From positions 10,705,795 through 10,769,794 of the forward strand of contig CM032795.1 of the NCBI GenBank assembly GCA_019155185.1: a stretch of 64,000 nucleotides of DNA. The letters are read 5' to 3'. Of this stretch, positions 35,301-50,300 are shown piece by piece. The stretch comes from Beaufortia kweichowensis. Its lineage: Eukaryota; Chordata; Actinopteri; Cypriniformes; Gastromyzontidae. The notes below the pieces were generated by a model. It saw only the letters and a list, made by a program, of their open reading frames with translations. It was not told the DNA's origin and ran no database searches. The translations under genes were made by a program, and so were the position numbers. The first letter of the stretch is position 1; the number at the start of each line of letters is the position of its first letter.

Positions 35301-38300
35301 ATGGCACAAGGGTGGAAAAATGATGAAAGAAGTTTTATTTTGGGGTAAACTATGCCTTTGAAAGGTAATGAAGTGTGATCACCCAGAACGGCCACTGTAG
35401 ATGTAGTGTAATTCTGTAAATCACATATACTGTATAAACCAATGGGTTTGTGATGCATGCATTTAAAGCACCCTCCGTAACTCAGACGATAGACAAGAGT
35501 TTGAGAAACATGAATTCACAGTCCAGTGTTAATAACAGTATTCGTAAAAGATTTGTTTTTTCAGGTGACGTTTGTGTTTGAGTATTCAGGCACACTACCA
35601 CAGAGAGAGCTGTTCCAGGCCTTGACCGTCTGCCATAACAGAGACGGCATCTCATGCTCTGTGAAGTCCAACTGGGGTTTAATTTTCTGTCACACATGGA
35701 CCTTAATTTACTTTGCCTAGGAGGCTTTATTACTGTGACTGGCCTTCATTTTTCACCCAAACTCTTTTTGAAAAAAACCCTCTTTTAGTTTTATCCTGAT
35801 AGATAGTTTGCAAGCTGTGTGCTTCCTGGAATAAAGATGCAGAAGTGCTGAATCTTCCCTGCCTTTTACGTTTGCCATTTCATTTGTGTGAGGAAGCGTG
35901 TGTGACAGTGCTGTAATGTGTGCTGTCATAACACTCGGCACTGATGAGTTTCTTTGGTTACATCTCATTGTCCACTTTGGAGTGTTAGTAATGGATTTAG
36001 CTGTTCTTGATACTTGTAAAGAGGCATGATCTGGAATGACCTGTGTCTGAACATGCAAATTCAGACAGGATCTATATTAAAAAAGGGCTAGACAAGTGTG
36101 TAAGTGAAAGAGAATCATTTGCCAGATTTAACTGAATCCTACAGAGTCCTCACTCTCCTAAAAGCAGTCGATAGGATCAGTGTTGCATTGGCACCAGTAG
36201 CAGGATCTGCTCTTATCAGTGTCAGAGCCGTGACTTCTGCAGGCGACACGGCTGGAAAGAGTAAAGCTGTAACCCGCCTACAGCATCACATCCACCTGAG
36301 CCCCTTTAGAGCCAAACAATGACATCATCCGCTTCTCTTATGTGGATTTCACAAAGGACCCGAGGCAAAAAAATTAGTGAGATGTGGTGCACACAATTAT
36401 GGAAATATTTGGTTTGTTTTTATCAATAAACCTCCAGTAGATATTCACAAATGTCATTAGCCTTTCATGTTCATACAGAATGTTTAAGTTGGTAGACTTT
36501 GGATTTGGAAATGACTAAAAGTAGTTTGAAAGTGGTGGTTGACTGATGTTAGATTTTTATCATCCAAGATCAAAAGATCATCACGAATGATTGATTTAAT
36601 GTAGATATAAAGCCTATATATCACAATTTGGTACAATACTTTACTTAGTAAAAGGTAAGAATTGTAATCCTTATTTCACCATTCTTTAAGCTCTCAGATA
36701 TGATGATTTTCTCACGGGTCTGAGTCACAGGATTGCTTTAAAACACCAAAGGCACTTAATACAGTTTGACTCACTGATTCTATCTTTTTCCTCGTTTCTT
36801 CTCTTCTCTGACTAGCAGAACTGTTAAATATCAAGAGCTTTACAGAGTTTTTGGCTAGATACAAAATTAATCTTTGCACCAAAGATTTCTTTGTTACCAT
36901 GAAAAGGATCGTTCGCCCAAAAATTAAAAAGTCTTTCATCATTTACTCACCCTCAGGACATTCCAAACCTGTATGACTTTCTTTCTTCTGCAGAACACAA
37001 AAGAAGATATTTTAAAGAATGTTGGTAACCAAACAACCAGAAAAACCCATTGAATTTCATATATAGATACACATGCACATACATATATCTTATAATATAT
37101 TCTTTTGTGTTACACAGAAGAAACTAAATTGCATGAGGGTAAATAAATGATTGCTGAATCTCAAACTATCTTGTTCAAACACTGCTGGTCACCTTACTTT
37201 GAATCTTCTCCATTCTGTGTTTCTGCAGAAAACAGTGGACTGTATGACCACCATGTCTGTGCCCTCCACGCTGGTAAAATGTCTGTACTTGTTTTTCGAC
37301 CTCCCCCACATGCCCGAAGTTCCTGCTGCCACCCAGACTGAACTTCCTCTGGCTGACCGTAGAGCCCTGCTACAAAAAGTCTTTGTCCAGGTCTGTCTGT
37401 CTGTTCACAGAAATACCCATTAAAAATGACATGTTAAACATAACGTGTTTCATGTTATGTTTAATAGATATAGTTAACTTTAATAATTTATTGGGACCAT
37501 TCCACTTTGACCAATCTGTAACTTTTAAGTGACATTTATTATTTCCTGCTTCTCCTCATAGATCCTGGTGAAGCTGTGCAGTTTTGTGTCTCCGGCCGAG
37601 GAACTTGCTCAGAAGGATGATTTACAGCTGCTCTTCAGTGCCATCACGTCCTGGTGTCCACCCCATAACCTGCCCTGGAGGAAGAGCGCTGGAGAGGTTC
37701 TCACCACCATCTCACGGCACGGCCTCAGCGTCAATGTCGTCAAGTATATACACGGTGAGTGATGATGGTGGTTTTTACTAAGCAAACAGTTGTGCTTTCA
37801 GTTGTATTAGAGGTCAGATTAACGTGTTGTACATGATAGATGTAACCAAATCTTAAAACACTTAAAAAAAAAAAGCTGTATAGACATGTGGTGTTGCGGA
37901 CTAAAATTATGTTTTATGTATTTGTTAGTTAGAATACTTTCTCTGAAATATGTTTAATGTGCAGGGACACATATATGGTCTAATAATAAAATGGGGATGC
38001 CAGTTAACCCTATATCTATGAAGCATTTATTTTCTCAGGCCTATCAAGGTTAAAACAGCTCAAACAATGCATTACTAACATGACACGGTGTGTTCTGGTT
38101 GTGTTTTACAGAGAAAGAGTGTTTGTCGACATGCATCCAGAACATGCAGCAGTCGGACGATCTCTCGCCTCTGGAGATTGTAGAGATGTTCGCAGGGCTC
38201 TCGTGTTTCTTGAAGGACTCAAGCGATGTTTCTCAGACTCTACTGGATGACTTCCGCATGTGTCAGGGCTATACCTTCCTGATAGACCTTATGATCAGGT

Positions 38301-41300
38301 GCCTGATCTGTGATTATTTTTTACACATTAATTTCTTCAGTGACATGCAGTACAGTCAAACTAGAAATTTTATAAGGAAGTGCATTCTTAGGATTCCAAA
38401 CCATGACCTTAGAAATATATATTTAGGGCTGTAATCATTTAACTTGGAGTATGAATTAAAAAACACATTTGGTGTTTGTACGGTAAATAGGCAGTGTAAT
38501 ACTTGTAATATTATTGAATAGTTGTAGTGATTCTCTGTTATCTTTACTTTGTGTATTAGGTTGGAACAGGCCAAAGAGGATGAACCCAAAGATGCTCTAA
38601 AGGACCTGGTGAACCTGGTAACGGCTTTGAGCACATATGGTGTCAGTGAGCTCAAGACAGCTTGCCTCACCACCGGTGCGCCCTTCCTGCTTCCAGGTTT
38701 TGTGGTTCCTCAGCCTTCTGGGAAAGGTTAGTCCTGCTGAGATGACATACAGTTAACTCTTGACATGTTATGTCACAGCACAGCTGGCTGTGAAAGCTGC
38801 TGATGTGAATTCCGGGTATGTTAAACTTTTGCCAGGAAACACTGAGAAACATTTAGATGGCTTGTTTGCTATGTTCGGCTTAACATGCCTCGTATTAAAA
38901 TACTTCAGGGATTCAGATTTAGTATTAGTGCTTCTATATTTACAGTTATTACATTTTTTTTAAACTGGCTGGGATTCCCTTCTTGATTCCAATTTAATGT
39001 TTGGGCAGTTCCATGCAGGTTATCATTTCTGTTATATTTCACTTTTTATTATATTTAAAAATGATGTGTAAACGAGACACATGAATGAACCCCAATTACA
39101 AGCTTGGAGGATGAATTAACCACCCCGCCTACCCCACTGTGTGAGATAAGCAGTGTTCTTCCTCTCTGCATCATCATTTGATTTATTATCCTCATCTCCT
39201 CATCAGACTAGATTACACTGTTAATCACACAGGGAGGAGAGAGGCCTGCGGTTTCTGAGGGAGAATTAAAACATTAGTGTTCACTGGCTGTAAATGGCAT
39301 TAATTGGACAGAAGGAGGCAAACAGCAGACACCTACTGTGTAATCTGGTTAGGTTATTTGTTTGGCTTGTCTTACGCCTCGCCAAGAGCCATTGAATGCT
39401 GTAATTAAAATAATGGCGGCAGATAATGTTGTTTGGGCACAAAGTCACATCAAGACCTCCTCTTTTCCAACAAGCCTATCAAAACCAGTTTATTCCACGT
39501 CTCGCGGTCATTTTCGTGCAGCCAACATCGGCACTGTGTTGAGCGGTTGAATGCACAAGAATGTGTTTTTAATGCGAAGGGTAATGTGCTGACTTATTTT
39601 GCTGACAGATCATGTGATCGGCTGGTGTTTCGAGTTGATACTGAAATACTGTATGTTTTGATAAACTCTCTTGACGATATGAAATGACAATAGGAAGCAA
39701 TAAACCGTGTAAAAAATTTAAACCCCAAAATTGTTCGTTTACTCACCATCATGTTATACCAAACCACCTCCTGCAGAACACAAAATGTAAGTAAGATTGT
39801 AAGTAACCAAACAACATTGCTCTCAATTGACTTTGTACTTTTACATTGTATGGATTTCTCAAAATATCTTCCTTGGTGTTGTGTGGCCTACGTGCACTGC
39901 ATCAATGACATCTTGACAAAAGCAAAATTAGTAAGCTGTTGTCTGAAATATAGACTTCTGCATGCAAATGATGAGGAAATAAAACTATTTGTGGTTTTTA
40001 GCTGTTCCCCGAGGGTCACTAGAGTTTATAAAGTTATACACTGTCAGCTACTATGTTGCCATTAGAGCATTATATGTAAGCAATAATATAAGAGAGGCTG
40101 GGGTTTTACAAAACCACCACACAATACGAATTTAAAGCCTAAAAATAAGTAAAATCACTAAAATTCCTTCCGCTGGAAAATAGTCCCTGATCGACTGTAA
40201 TATATGTTTATGATACTATGGGTGGTTGCTAAAGGTGATACGCAGTGATGCACAGAATCATTGGGTGAAGCTTTATTGTAAATAAAATACAGACCAATCA
40301 GAATTAAGGACTGGAACTAACAGTTTTATAAACGGTGGCTATAGAGTTTGTTAACTCAAGATTTTGGTTTCTCTTTTTAGGTCACACAGTCAGAAACATC
40401 CAGGCCTTCTCTGTCCTTCAGAACACCTTCTTGAAGGCCAAGAGCGGTCGACTAGCTCGCATGATCCTCGATGCCATCGCTAACATCTACGCCGCTGACT
40501 ACGCCAACTATTTCATCTTGGAAGCGCAGCATACGCTGTCGCAGTTCGCAGAGCGGGTGGCGAAGCTCCCGGAGGTGCAGTCCAAATACTTCGAGCTGCT
40601 GGAGTTTGTCGTCCTCACGCTCAATTACGTACCGTGCAAAGAACTTTTTAGCGTTAGCGTGCTGTTGAAGTCGAGCACATCCTATGGGTGCAGCATCACG
40701 GCCACTCGCACTCTTCTCAAGCTGGCACGACACCACCCAGTCTTCAGTGATGTCTTTCGTGAGTTTGGACTGCTTGAAGTGCTGGTTAACCTGCTTCACA
40801 AATATGCAGCGCTGCTGAAAGACCCAACACAGGCTCATGGTGAACCGGGTAAGAGTGAGCTTTCATGAACTGCCATTGCGAATTAGATGTGCACAGAGAA
40901 TTAATAGTAAAGTGCTATTGCATGACAGAAAGCTATGGTATTTTAAACTGTATGTACCGTAGTATGTTAATTTGGGTATGTATCATGGCAATATTTAAAA
41001 ATTTTATTCCAAGAATGGATAATTCTTATAATTTACCCTCATGCCATCCCAGATGACTTTCTGTAGCTTTATCATTTTATGTAAATATACAGGTCCCAAA
41101 ATGTTGACGATGCAAAAATCACATCCATCATGAATGTAATCAATTTAAACAACTCTAATATAAATGTTTTTCAAAGCGATTCAATCCACTCGGTAAATGT
41201 GACAAGGAATACTGTTTCGAGATCAAAGCCTCCACTGTTTTTAAGCATGCCAACTCTTTAGACAGCTGTTAATGATCACTATTTATATCACACATTTAAG

Positions 41301-44300
41301 CTAAACTTTTATAAACTCAGTGTAGTTTCCAAGCTCACAGAATCAATATTTTAATAGTTCTCAAAAAAATAAATCTAACCTTTATGAGAGATTATTTTGC
41401 AAAATTCAAACCAAACAACCACATCACATCACTACATTAAAAAATGGTGACACAATAATAATTTTGACTCTCATGGATTCTCATGTGTCTTGTAATTGCC
41501 TTGTCGCAATTTATCATTTGGATCTGCCTGCTTTGGTTTCAGTTTCTCTAAATGGGCTCAAAAACGTTGTTTTTCACACACCTTAGAAGTTCAAAAGACC
41601 CAGCTAAACTCTGCTAAAATTATTTTTTGTAATTTACTGTTTTTTACATAAAATCGTCTTACATAATGTAAAGAACATTCTGTGAAAATATAACCTTGAT
41701 ATGTTTAATATTGACTGAGTAATGACACGCCAAAGATTCAAATTATAGTGATTTTTTTGGGTGAAATCAAACTTTGATGCTTGCCTGATTTTCACAGACA
41801 TGGTCACGTATATTTACCCACTGGAGTGGATTACGTTAATGATATTATTAATGATAAAGGTTGCATAACAAAACCTTAAAATCCTGCCAGGTGCCGCAGC
41901 TTTTTTCTTGCTTCCTAATATGCATTAAAGTAACAGGATATTTTCATCTGATAATCTCACTATACCACCTCAGTGCTTTTTACTAAAGGTACAATGATAA
42001 AGCAAGTAATTTAATTCTGATCAGTGAGGAGTTATGCTATATTTGTATCTTAATTGGCACACAGTGTTTTGTATTTAGTAGCAACAATTTACCTTTTAGC
42101 AATACAAACATTTTTACTGGTCATATTTCTTATGTTTACTCTGTCTGATTTTCACTCACTCTATCTTTCTATTGCTCTCTCTCTCTCTCTTCCTCTCTGT
42201 GATCAGGCGATTCCAAAAACAATGTGGCAGAAGAGCAAAAGCAGCTTGCCTGGCTTGTCATGGAGACACTTACAGTTCTACTGCAAGGCTCAAACACCAA
42301 TGCAGGTAAACGTGAAATAATCGCTTGGCAAGAGCATCTTTAGGTGAAATAATGTGATGATTAAGTATTTTGCTGTCATTGACAGCAAAGCCACACATAG
42401 ATTATCTTTGTCAGATTGAGTGTTGCCATAGAAATGAATTATCTGAATAATAAGTACAGAGACGTGAAGTGCTCTTGACTACATTTTTTGTGCTATTACA
42501 GTCTTTACAGTATTACATTACATTTTTACAATTACTTTTATCCAAAGCATTTCCAGTGCTTATGCTTTAATTATACTTCATGCATTTAATGATGATGATT
42601 TGTCTTTTGGGACTGTTTTTCAACATCATGCAATGAATGATAATGCTGTATTATAGCTGGAATATATTCCTTTAAACATCTCCTCGCTTCTTACTTGTAG
42701 TGCTGAGTCAGACTTGTGGAAATGCTCTTAACTTCATTTGTCTTCTCTATCATGACTGCTCCTCTGTCTCAGGATACTGACTCTCACAGATGCTTTCGTA
42801 CTTTATTCATTGTTGGATATTAAGAATGTTTTTAATATAAAAAATGATTTAAGTCACTCCAAATGTTCATACGGCGGTGCCCCTGAGTTGATCATCAGTC
42901 ATTTTATCTCAGTGCAGCCAAGTACTGTCTTGATTTATGTGATATTCAAGTTTGAAACAAAACATTAAAAGATCTTTCCCAGCTATTATTTTGCGGTATA
43001 ATCATCTCTTTGCTTTCACTGCTCAGGTCTGTTTCGTGAGTTTGGTGGCGCACGATGCGTACACAATATTGTGAAGTACCGTCAGTGTCGGGAACACGCT
43101 CTGATGATTATTCAACAGCTGGTGCTGTCACCATCTGGAGACGATGATATGGGCACACTGCTGGGTCTTATGCACTCCGCACCATCAACAGAACTTCAGC
43201 TCAAAACTGACATATTGAGGGTGAGATGCACATTCATAACTTGTTACTCATGTTCTGTTAAGATTGACTTCTTTATGTTTATCTTTGTGTATTATGGCCT
43301 TAGTGTACAGTACATGTAAAAAGGAAAAAAACGAGTACATTTTTATACAAATTGCATTTCTGTGACCTAAACAAACCCCAGTAGATATTATAAATATTAT
43401 TTTTATATTACTATTTGATATTATGTTATTATGTATAATATTATAATATATTATTGGTCTTATCCCACTGTTTTACAGTAAACTAGGTATACTGTTATCT
43501 AGTTTAATTGCATTGCACAGACAAAAGCACTGTAGAATATAAATGTAATGCAATAGGTATTGTAAAAAAAAAACTGTTTATTTTATTGTGTCTGAAAAGA
43601 CAAGGGAAATCGAACAATTTCTATTTAGAAAGTGTGATACAGTTTTCTACATAAAATCATTCTTTATGATGTAAAGAACATTCTGTAGAAATATAACCTT
43701 GATATCTTCAATATTGACTAAGACCACATCAAAGATTGAAATCAGTGAAATCAATTTTTTGCAAAATAATAAAACAAAGTGTCAATAAAATGATTAATTT
43801 CAGTATTTTAAATGAAAGGTTAAGTACTGTCTCCTAAAATCTATCATATAATCATTTACAGCAATAAACACACATTGCCTATTTTCATCATTTCAATGGC
43901 AACAACTACTTTAATGCCCCTAATCTCTAATTAGAATTTGAGACTTTCACAGACACATTTATGCATTTGGCAGATGCTTTTATCCAAACCACTTACTTCA
44001 ATCTATTCATTTATTCAGTATGTGTGATTCCTGACATTGTGTTGTGAATGTAACGTTCTATGAATTGAGCTACAGGAACACAACACTACATCATTAAGTT
44101 TGGTAAGCTAGCAAATGGGACTTGGGTCTCTCAGTCCACAAACAGGACATGATGGTTACAGTGGATTAGGGCATTTAATTTCTTATTAACTGTCCATCTT
44201 CATAATTTGAAATGACTTGACAGTCTCGTTTTTTTTTTCTTCAAATTCAGGCTTTGTTAGCAGTCCTGCGGGAGAGCCATCGCACACGCACCGTTTTCCG

Positions 44301-47300
44301 CAAGGTGGGAGGCTTCGTGTATGTGACCTCACTGCTGGTTGCCATGGAGCGATCTCTCTGTTCTCCACCTGTCAGCGGCTGGGAGAAGGTCAACCAAAAC
44401 AAAGTCTTTGAACTTCTGCACACCGTATTCTGTACGCTAACGGCAGCCATGCGCTACGAACCCGCCAACTCGTACTTCTTTCGCACCGAGATCCAGTACG
44501 AGAAGCTGGCTGATGCGGTGCGACTGCTGGGTTGCTTTTCTGATGCTAAAAAAGTTGGTCCGGCGACCGTGTTTCCCTCAAACGCCCAACCATTCCAGCG
44601 GTTACTGGAGGATGAGATCATACCTGCAGAAAATGTGTGTCCCACACTCAAGCACTGCAGCAAGCTGTTCATCTACCTGTACAAGATGGCCACAGACTCA
44701 TTCGACAGGTGTGGATAAATAAATGAGGTTTCTTAGTGGGTGTGTGGGAATTCTGAGATGGGTGTTTACACTACAAACCAATATTGTCTCATTCTCGGAC
44801 ATGCCATAAGACTGCCCACAAACTGTTATAATTTAATTTTAATTAATTTTAAAGATTGGCTAACTTTGCAAATTTTAGCATCAATTTAAACCTTTCTCTG
44901 TGCAGTCATGCCGCAACATTTATCTCTAGTCTGTTATTGTTAAATCACATGTAAAACCAAAACTGCATTTTTAGCCAGTTCACCCAACACAAACCACAGG
45001 ATTATCAGTGTATCGTTATCCTACGTCCTTACTTTATAAAGTGATGCAAATTTCTTTCAATGCCATCTGGATAGCAGTGCTTTGGGCTTGTGTTTGCGAT
45101 AAGATTTGCATGATGTATAGTTCATCGAAATGTGCTCTCCCCTGAGCTATATTTTCAACATGGAACTAACTGCCTCCCTCTCTTGCTCTTTCTCATTTCT
45201 GTGTCTCTCTTAACCTCTGGCATTGCCTGGCTGCACACGCTGGGTGTGTGTGGTATGGACCTACTGTTTGTTTGTGTTTGGATGGCTGTGGGAATGTTTG
45301 GTCTGTCTTTCTGTCGGTCGTGATTCTGCGTGTTTGGTTAAACGGCTGTAGTCGTGCTGAGCAGGTGCCTCCCTGCTTGACTCACGAGACCTCGCTGCCC
45401 TCTCCATGGGGCACGCCAGCAATCGCCAGGAAGAGGTACTGCTCTCTGCCACCTCTTCCTTCTTTCCCCCTCTGTCATTTCCTGTTTTCATTTCCTATTA
45501 CTGTATCTGCCTATCTGTCTAGTTTATGTTGCATTTCCCTCTTACTTTCTTCAGTCACCTTTTCCTCTCTTGATTTCTGTCTTTGTTTACTGATTCTCTC
45601 AAGCACGTCAAATTTTGTCCATTTATTCCTACATTTTGCATAACACTTGGTTTATATGTCTAGTGTTGTACAGGCAAGCCCTGTTCACCGCAAAGGGTGA
45701 AACTTCTTCTTTAAAATAAACCTAAAATATTTTCTGATTCCCTGTTATTTTGCTGCATTAAAGCATTTACAGCGTGGACAAACAAATTACTTGTCGCCGA
45801 AAACATCCCACATTGTGCCTGGTTAAACACTGTGTAATTCATCTACTTCTCGCTCTGTTCAGAGGAAGGGATTGTTGGGATACAACTCTACAACTCCACT
45901 TACTTTTCCTCTTGTTGATCACGACCCTTTTTTTTCTCTCCACATCATCACATTTGCCATGTTGAGCTGCTTTGTGGTCACAAAAATTACCCTATTTTGT
46001 GCTGACACCCTTTTTTGAGCTCTTTGCTTTTCAAGCTCTTTCTTTTGTAATTGACCTCTTAGTTTTGTATTTAAGAGTTATTTCTTGTTGTGTCTGGTTA
46101 GGAAACAGGATATAATACTGCCGGAATGTATAAATGACTTGCAAAGCTTTACTTCACATCTATTTTGTGCTGAGATTAAAAGTGATTAAGTAATCTCTTC
46201 TTTCTCAACAGACATGGCTACCACAGCTCAACCAATTCAGCTTCTAGTAAACCCTTAGCGGACCTAAAGGTGCACTTGGGGAATCCCTCTCAACACTCTT
46301 CAGACCCTGTAGTCATTCACCCTGGAGCAGTGTTGGCAATGCTCGACCTTCTACCTTCTGTTTCTTCTGATACACAGCCTGAGGTATGAGATGCTTGTAC
46401 GCTTACTCTATATAAATGTCTGTTTAAAGGAAAATCCCTTGTGCAAACATTTTTTAAGATTGGCATGAACCTAGCCAAGCTCAATGAATTGTCATTAAAA
46501 TATATAGCACATGCTTAGCACATGCTTACTGCAGTGCTTTCAAAGTATCCTTTTTAGGTTTTTGAGACAGAGCCAAGTTTTAATATCCAAGACATTGTTA
46601 ACAAGTCGTCTAATGGACAATAAAACATCCATCAACATCCAAATGAAGACTACAGTCAATACTTTTTCAGTATCCTTAATGAGAATCTGATCAACTAACA
46701 TATTTTCTGCAATGACGATGATCCACCAGACCTACTTGATTGGCATCACTGTGCTATGTTAGGCTAATGGCTTTTTTCAGTGTTTAGCAGAGCTCTCAAA
46801 TCTTAGTTTTTAATCTTATTAATTTGAAGATCATTTCTGATAACTTCAATCTCCTCCTGCTTCTCAGCACGCTCTGGATCTTCAGTTAGCCGTCGCTAAC
46901 ATCCTGCAGCTTCTGGTGCATTCGGAAAGGAACCAGCAGATCCTGTGTGAGGCGGGTCTGCACTCGCGTCTTCTTCAGCGCTCTAGCTGCGCTTTGGGAG
47001 ATGAAGATCACCCGCTCCACCCACCCCTGCAGAGGATGTTTGAGCGACTGGCCTCTCAGGCCCTACAGCCCATGGTGCTCAGGTGAGTCTGTGATTGGTC
47101 AGAAGACTTTTATTGTGTAGTCATCTTTAGATAAGCAGAAAGAAAGGAAATTGCTAAAGGAGACACAACAAAGCATTCAAGGCAATGTCGGTCAGGTGTA
47201 ATTTAAGCTGTGATATGATTTATGACCTGGAGCATTATGGCTTATAGCATTTTTGTAATGGCTATTACATGCAATTACCATGAAAAAATAAAGTTTTGCC

Positions 47301-50300
47301 AGTGGGTTTCGCCATACTGATAGCTCAGATGTCAATATTTCATGGTTTTAAATACTGTCTCTTCATTCATATTCCATATAAATAAACATGTGATATTACA
47401 ATCAAATAAATACTTCATGTTTGTTAAACATAAAACATTATGAACATTCTTTGAGTTATCTCTTTTCCATTTCTTAAGTATTGTTGCTTCTAGTTTGTGT
47501 ATTTTAATTGAACAAAATCCTACAAATTATGTTGCCTCCTGTTCTTTTTAGTCACATCCATAATGCATGTATTTCTATTTTTTAAAGATCACCCTTGTTT
47601 TTTTGTGTCTGTATTCTAACAACAAGGCTTTAGAAAAGTATAAACAAATAGTTCAATAATAATACATTCTGTAAAAATGTATATTTCAAGTTTTGACTAG
47701 ATTTTTTTGACAGATTTCAGTTAAACCTGAAAACTTTAAAAATGCTTCACACATGCATTATTTAATGCATACAATAATAATAGAGATAGAAATTGTGCAC
47801 ATGTGCAATCTACTTGGATATGATTATGTTTGGACATTGTGTGGATGCAATGTTCGTATAACTGAGCAATTTGTTAGTGTTTCTCTCCTGAATAAAGGTG
47901 CCGGTGCCACGGCAAAACAAATCATTTGTTAGCTTTTGAGTTGTAAGCTTATGGTCCTTTATAAAATGTTCTTCACTGGCTGGACTGAATAAACAACCAC
48001 ACAGCTAAATACAAACAAGTTAGTGTAGTCTGAAATAACTTTCATTGCTGTTTCTTTTAATGATTTGCTCAGAAAGTTATTGGTTTGACAAATCCTGAAC
48101 TCCAGCCGTTCCAGTTTGTGAAACGTCTGTGCTTATGACTTCTGTAGTTTAGTTTTTTGTATTAGTATAAAATTGTATATACTGTATTTATCTATATAGA
48201 AAGACATATGTGATTGATAAATAGATAGACACAGGTAATATAATAAAAGCTTTATAAAGGCTGTGATATATTTCACAACATTTAATATTTATGGAGCTGT
48301 ATCTTATTAGACCATTTTTCTACCCCAGCCCTCGATAGCTTTGCCTCCCACATCTGAGCTCCTTTTGAACTTTTGATTTTGTTTATACCAAGAGCAGATG
48401 AGTCAGTTAAAATTTGTTTTGCTCGTGGGGATCTTGCATGATTTGCTCTTTTTAGATTTTATCTTATCACAGCTGCGTGTTTGCATAAAAGGAAAGTAAT
48501 CAAATCTGACACGTCTCAAAATTATTCAAAGCTCTCCATGGTTAGTCTCTAAGTAAAGGAGGATTAGCAATTTTCAATTTTCTGCATGGCTGGTCTAAAG
48601 CTGGAGCAGACCTCAAAAACAGCAATTCACCTCAGTTCATTTGAGGAATCGCACTCAAATATCATGCTTCAGTCAGCTATTAAAAAATCCTTCCAAAAAT
48701 TCAGTGGTAAAGTTGCGTCTGTCGTTTGTTTTAAAAAATAATTATTATTATTCTTAAATTGTTTTAATGTGTATTTTACAGGGAATTTCTGCGGCTAGGA
48801 AATCCTTTGAATTGCGGCGCTTGGGACAAAAAGCTCCTGAAGCAGTACCGGGTCCACAAGCCGAGCTCCCTCAGCTATGAGGCTGAAATGCGAAGTAAGA
48901 AAGAAAAAATGCATGCGTGTGGACTGCTATAACTGTCACTGTGCTTTTTGTATCGGCCCGTAAACAGTCTGTGTCAGGGTTGTGTGCTCTTTTCTCTGTG
49001 GAAATGAGGAGTCATTATTTCAGGCTTCACTGGCTGTGGTCTTTAGTGAAATGCCGTCAATCACCATCACAATCAAACAAAACAAATTCCTTTCTAATCC
49101 TCATCTCCTCCAGCAAAGACCGGTTCAGTTGAACAGGGTTTGCTGGAGATGAGTTCCCAGCATCCCTAATTACCAGTGAAATGACTTTTCTCCAAGCGAG
49201 TTTGTTTGATCTTGCTCATTTAAAGGTTTGCTTACTGGAATTTGTGATTGGGCACTCAGTCTAGGGTTCAGCACAAGCAGCTATTTTACTTATTTAGATT
49301 AGTTCTGTTTCAAAATCTCACTGCCTAACCCCTAAATAGAAAGCTGCCTTTTAAGGCAGCATCCTAATCATCATGAATCCTCACAAGTGATAAACTTGGG
49401 ATGTTTGCGTAGGCTGCAACTCATCACGGCACACAAATAGCAAATAGGAGATAAGATAAATTAACACCATGATACTTGAATAACTGTAAAATGCTTTATT
49501 TTTGTAAATTCTCTGATATTTTGTTTCCCTATCCGTCATATTGTTCAAAACCTGTATTCGACTCTTTCTCCTGTGGAACACAAAAGAAGATATTTTGAGA
49601 AATGTCCATACATTGGAAACCAATAGCGTATAGTGTTGTTTCGTTACCGATGTTCTTCAGAATATCTTCTTTTGTGTTCTGGAGAAGAAAGAAAGTCATA
49701 CAGTTTTGGAATGACATGAGGGTGACTAAATGATGAGTCCATCTATCCCTTTCACCCTACCAACTTGTGATCTTTTGCACCTCCAGACAGCATGACTTTG
49801 TCCATGGAGGGTTTCGGTCCAGATAGCGTGTTTACAATTAATGAGGACAACAGCCAGTACCGGATCAGCCGAAGTCTGGTGCGATCAGCCGAGGGCAGCA
49901 CGGTGCCCCTCACCCGAGTCAAGTGCCTGGTCTCCATGACAACGCCCCATGACATCCGCCTCCACGGCTCCTCTGTCACGCCTGCTTTCGTAGAGTTTGA
50001 CACGTCATTAGAAGGGTTTGGGTAAGGCTATCAGTGCTATTCTGTAATGTCTTTTAAATATCAAATTGATTTATTGCGTAGTCACTGTTTGTAAACGACT
50101 TATCCATCAGGCATCTGAGATTTCATTGACTTTACCAGATATATATACAGTATATCTTTTAAAAATGGATTGTGCTCTTCAAAGCTTGACCTAGTTTTCA
50201 GCCCCCCAAAAACAGGCTTGAAATGCTCTTAAATCTCTCAACATATCAGAGTTCAAAGCAACAAAGAATCCACACTGAGCCTCCATCTGTTTCTGTTTAA

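Larger units (their letters stand above)
31959..37228 (+). other. wdfy3: wdfy3 intron 3
   Basis: This 5.3-kb intron carries two copies of a palindromic miniature element (35076-35362 and 36903-37150). The stretch 31959-35075 shows no feature I can support. ORFs near 32.1 and 34.1 kb lack coding character. Confidence 0.75.

Noticed and set aside
43955..44090. tRNA-like sequence as a functional tRNA gene
   Set aside because: A and B boxes are degenerate, no cloverleaf can be completed, and a SINE tail follows.
44186..44672. Minus-strand ORFs opposite wdfy3 exon 11
   Set aside because: They are frame shadows of a strongly conserved exon.
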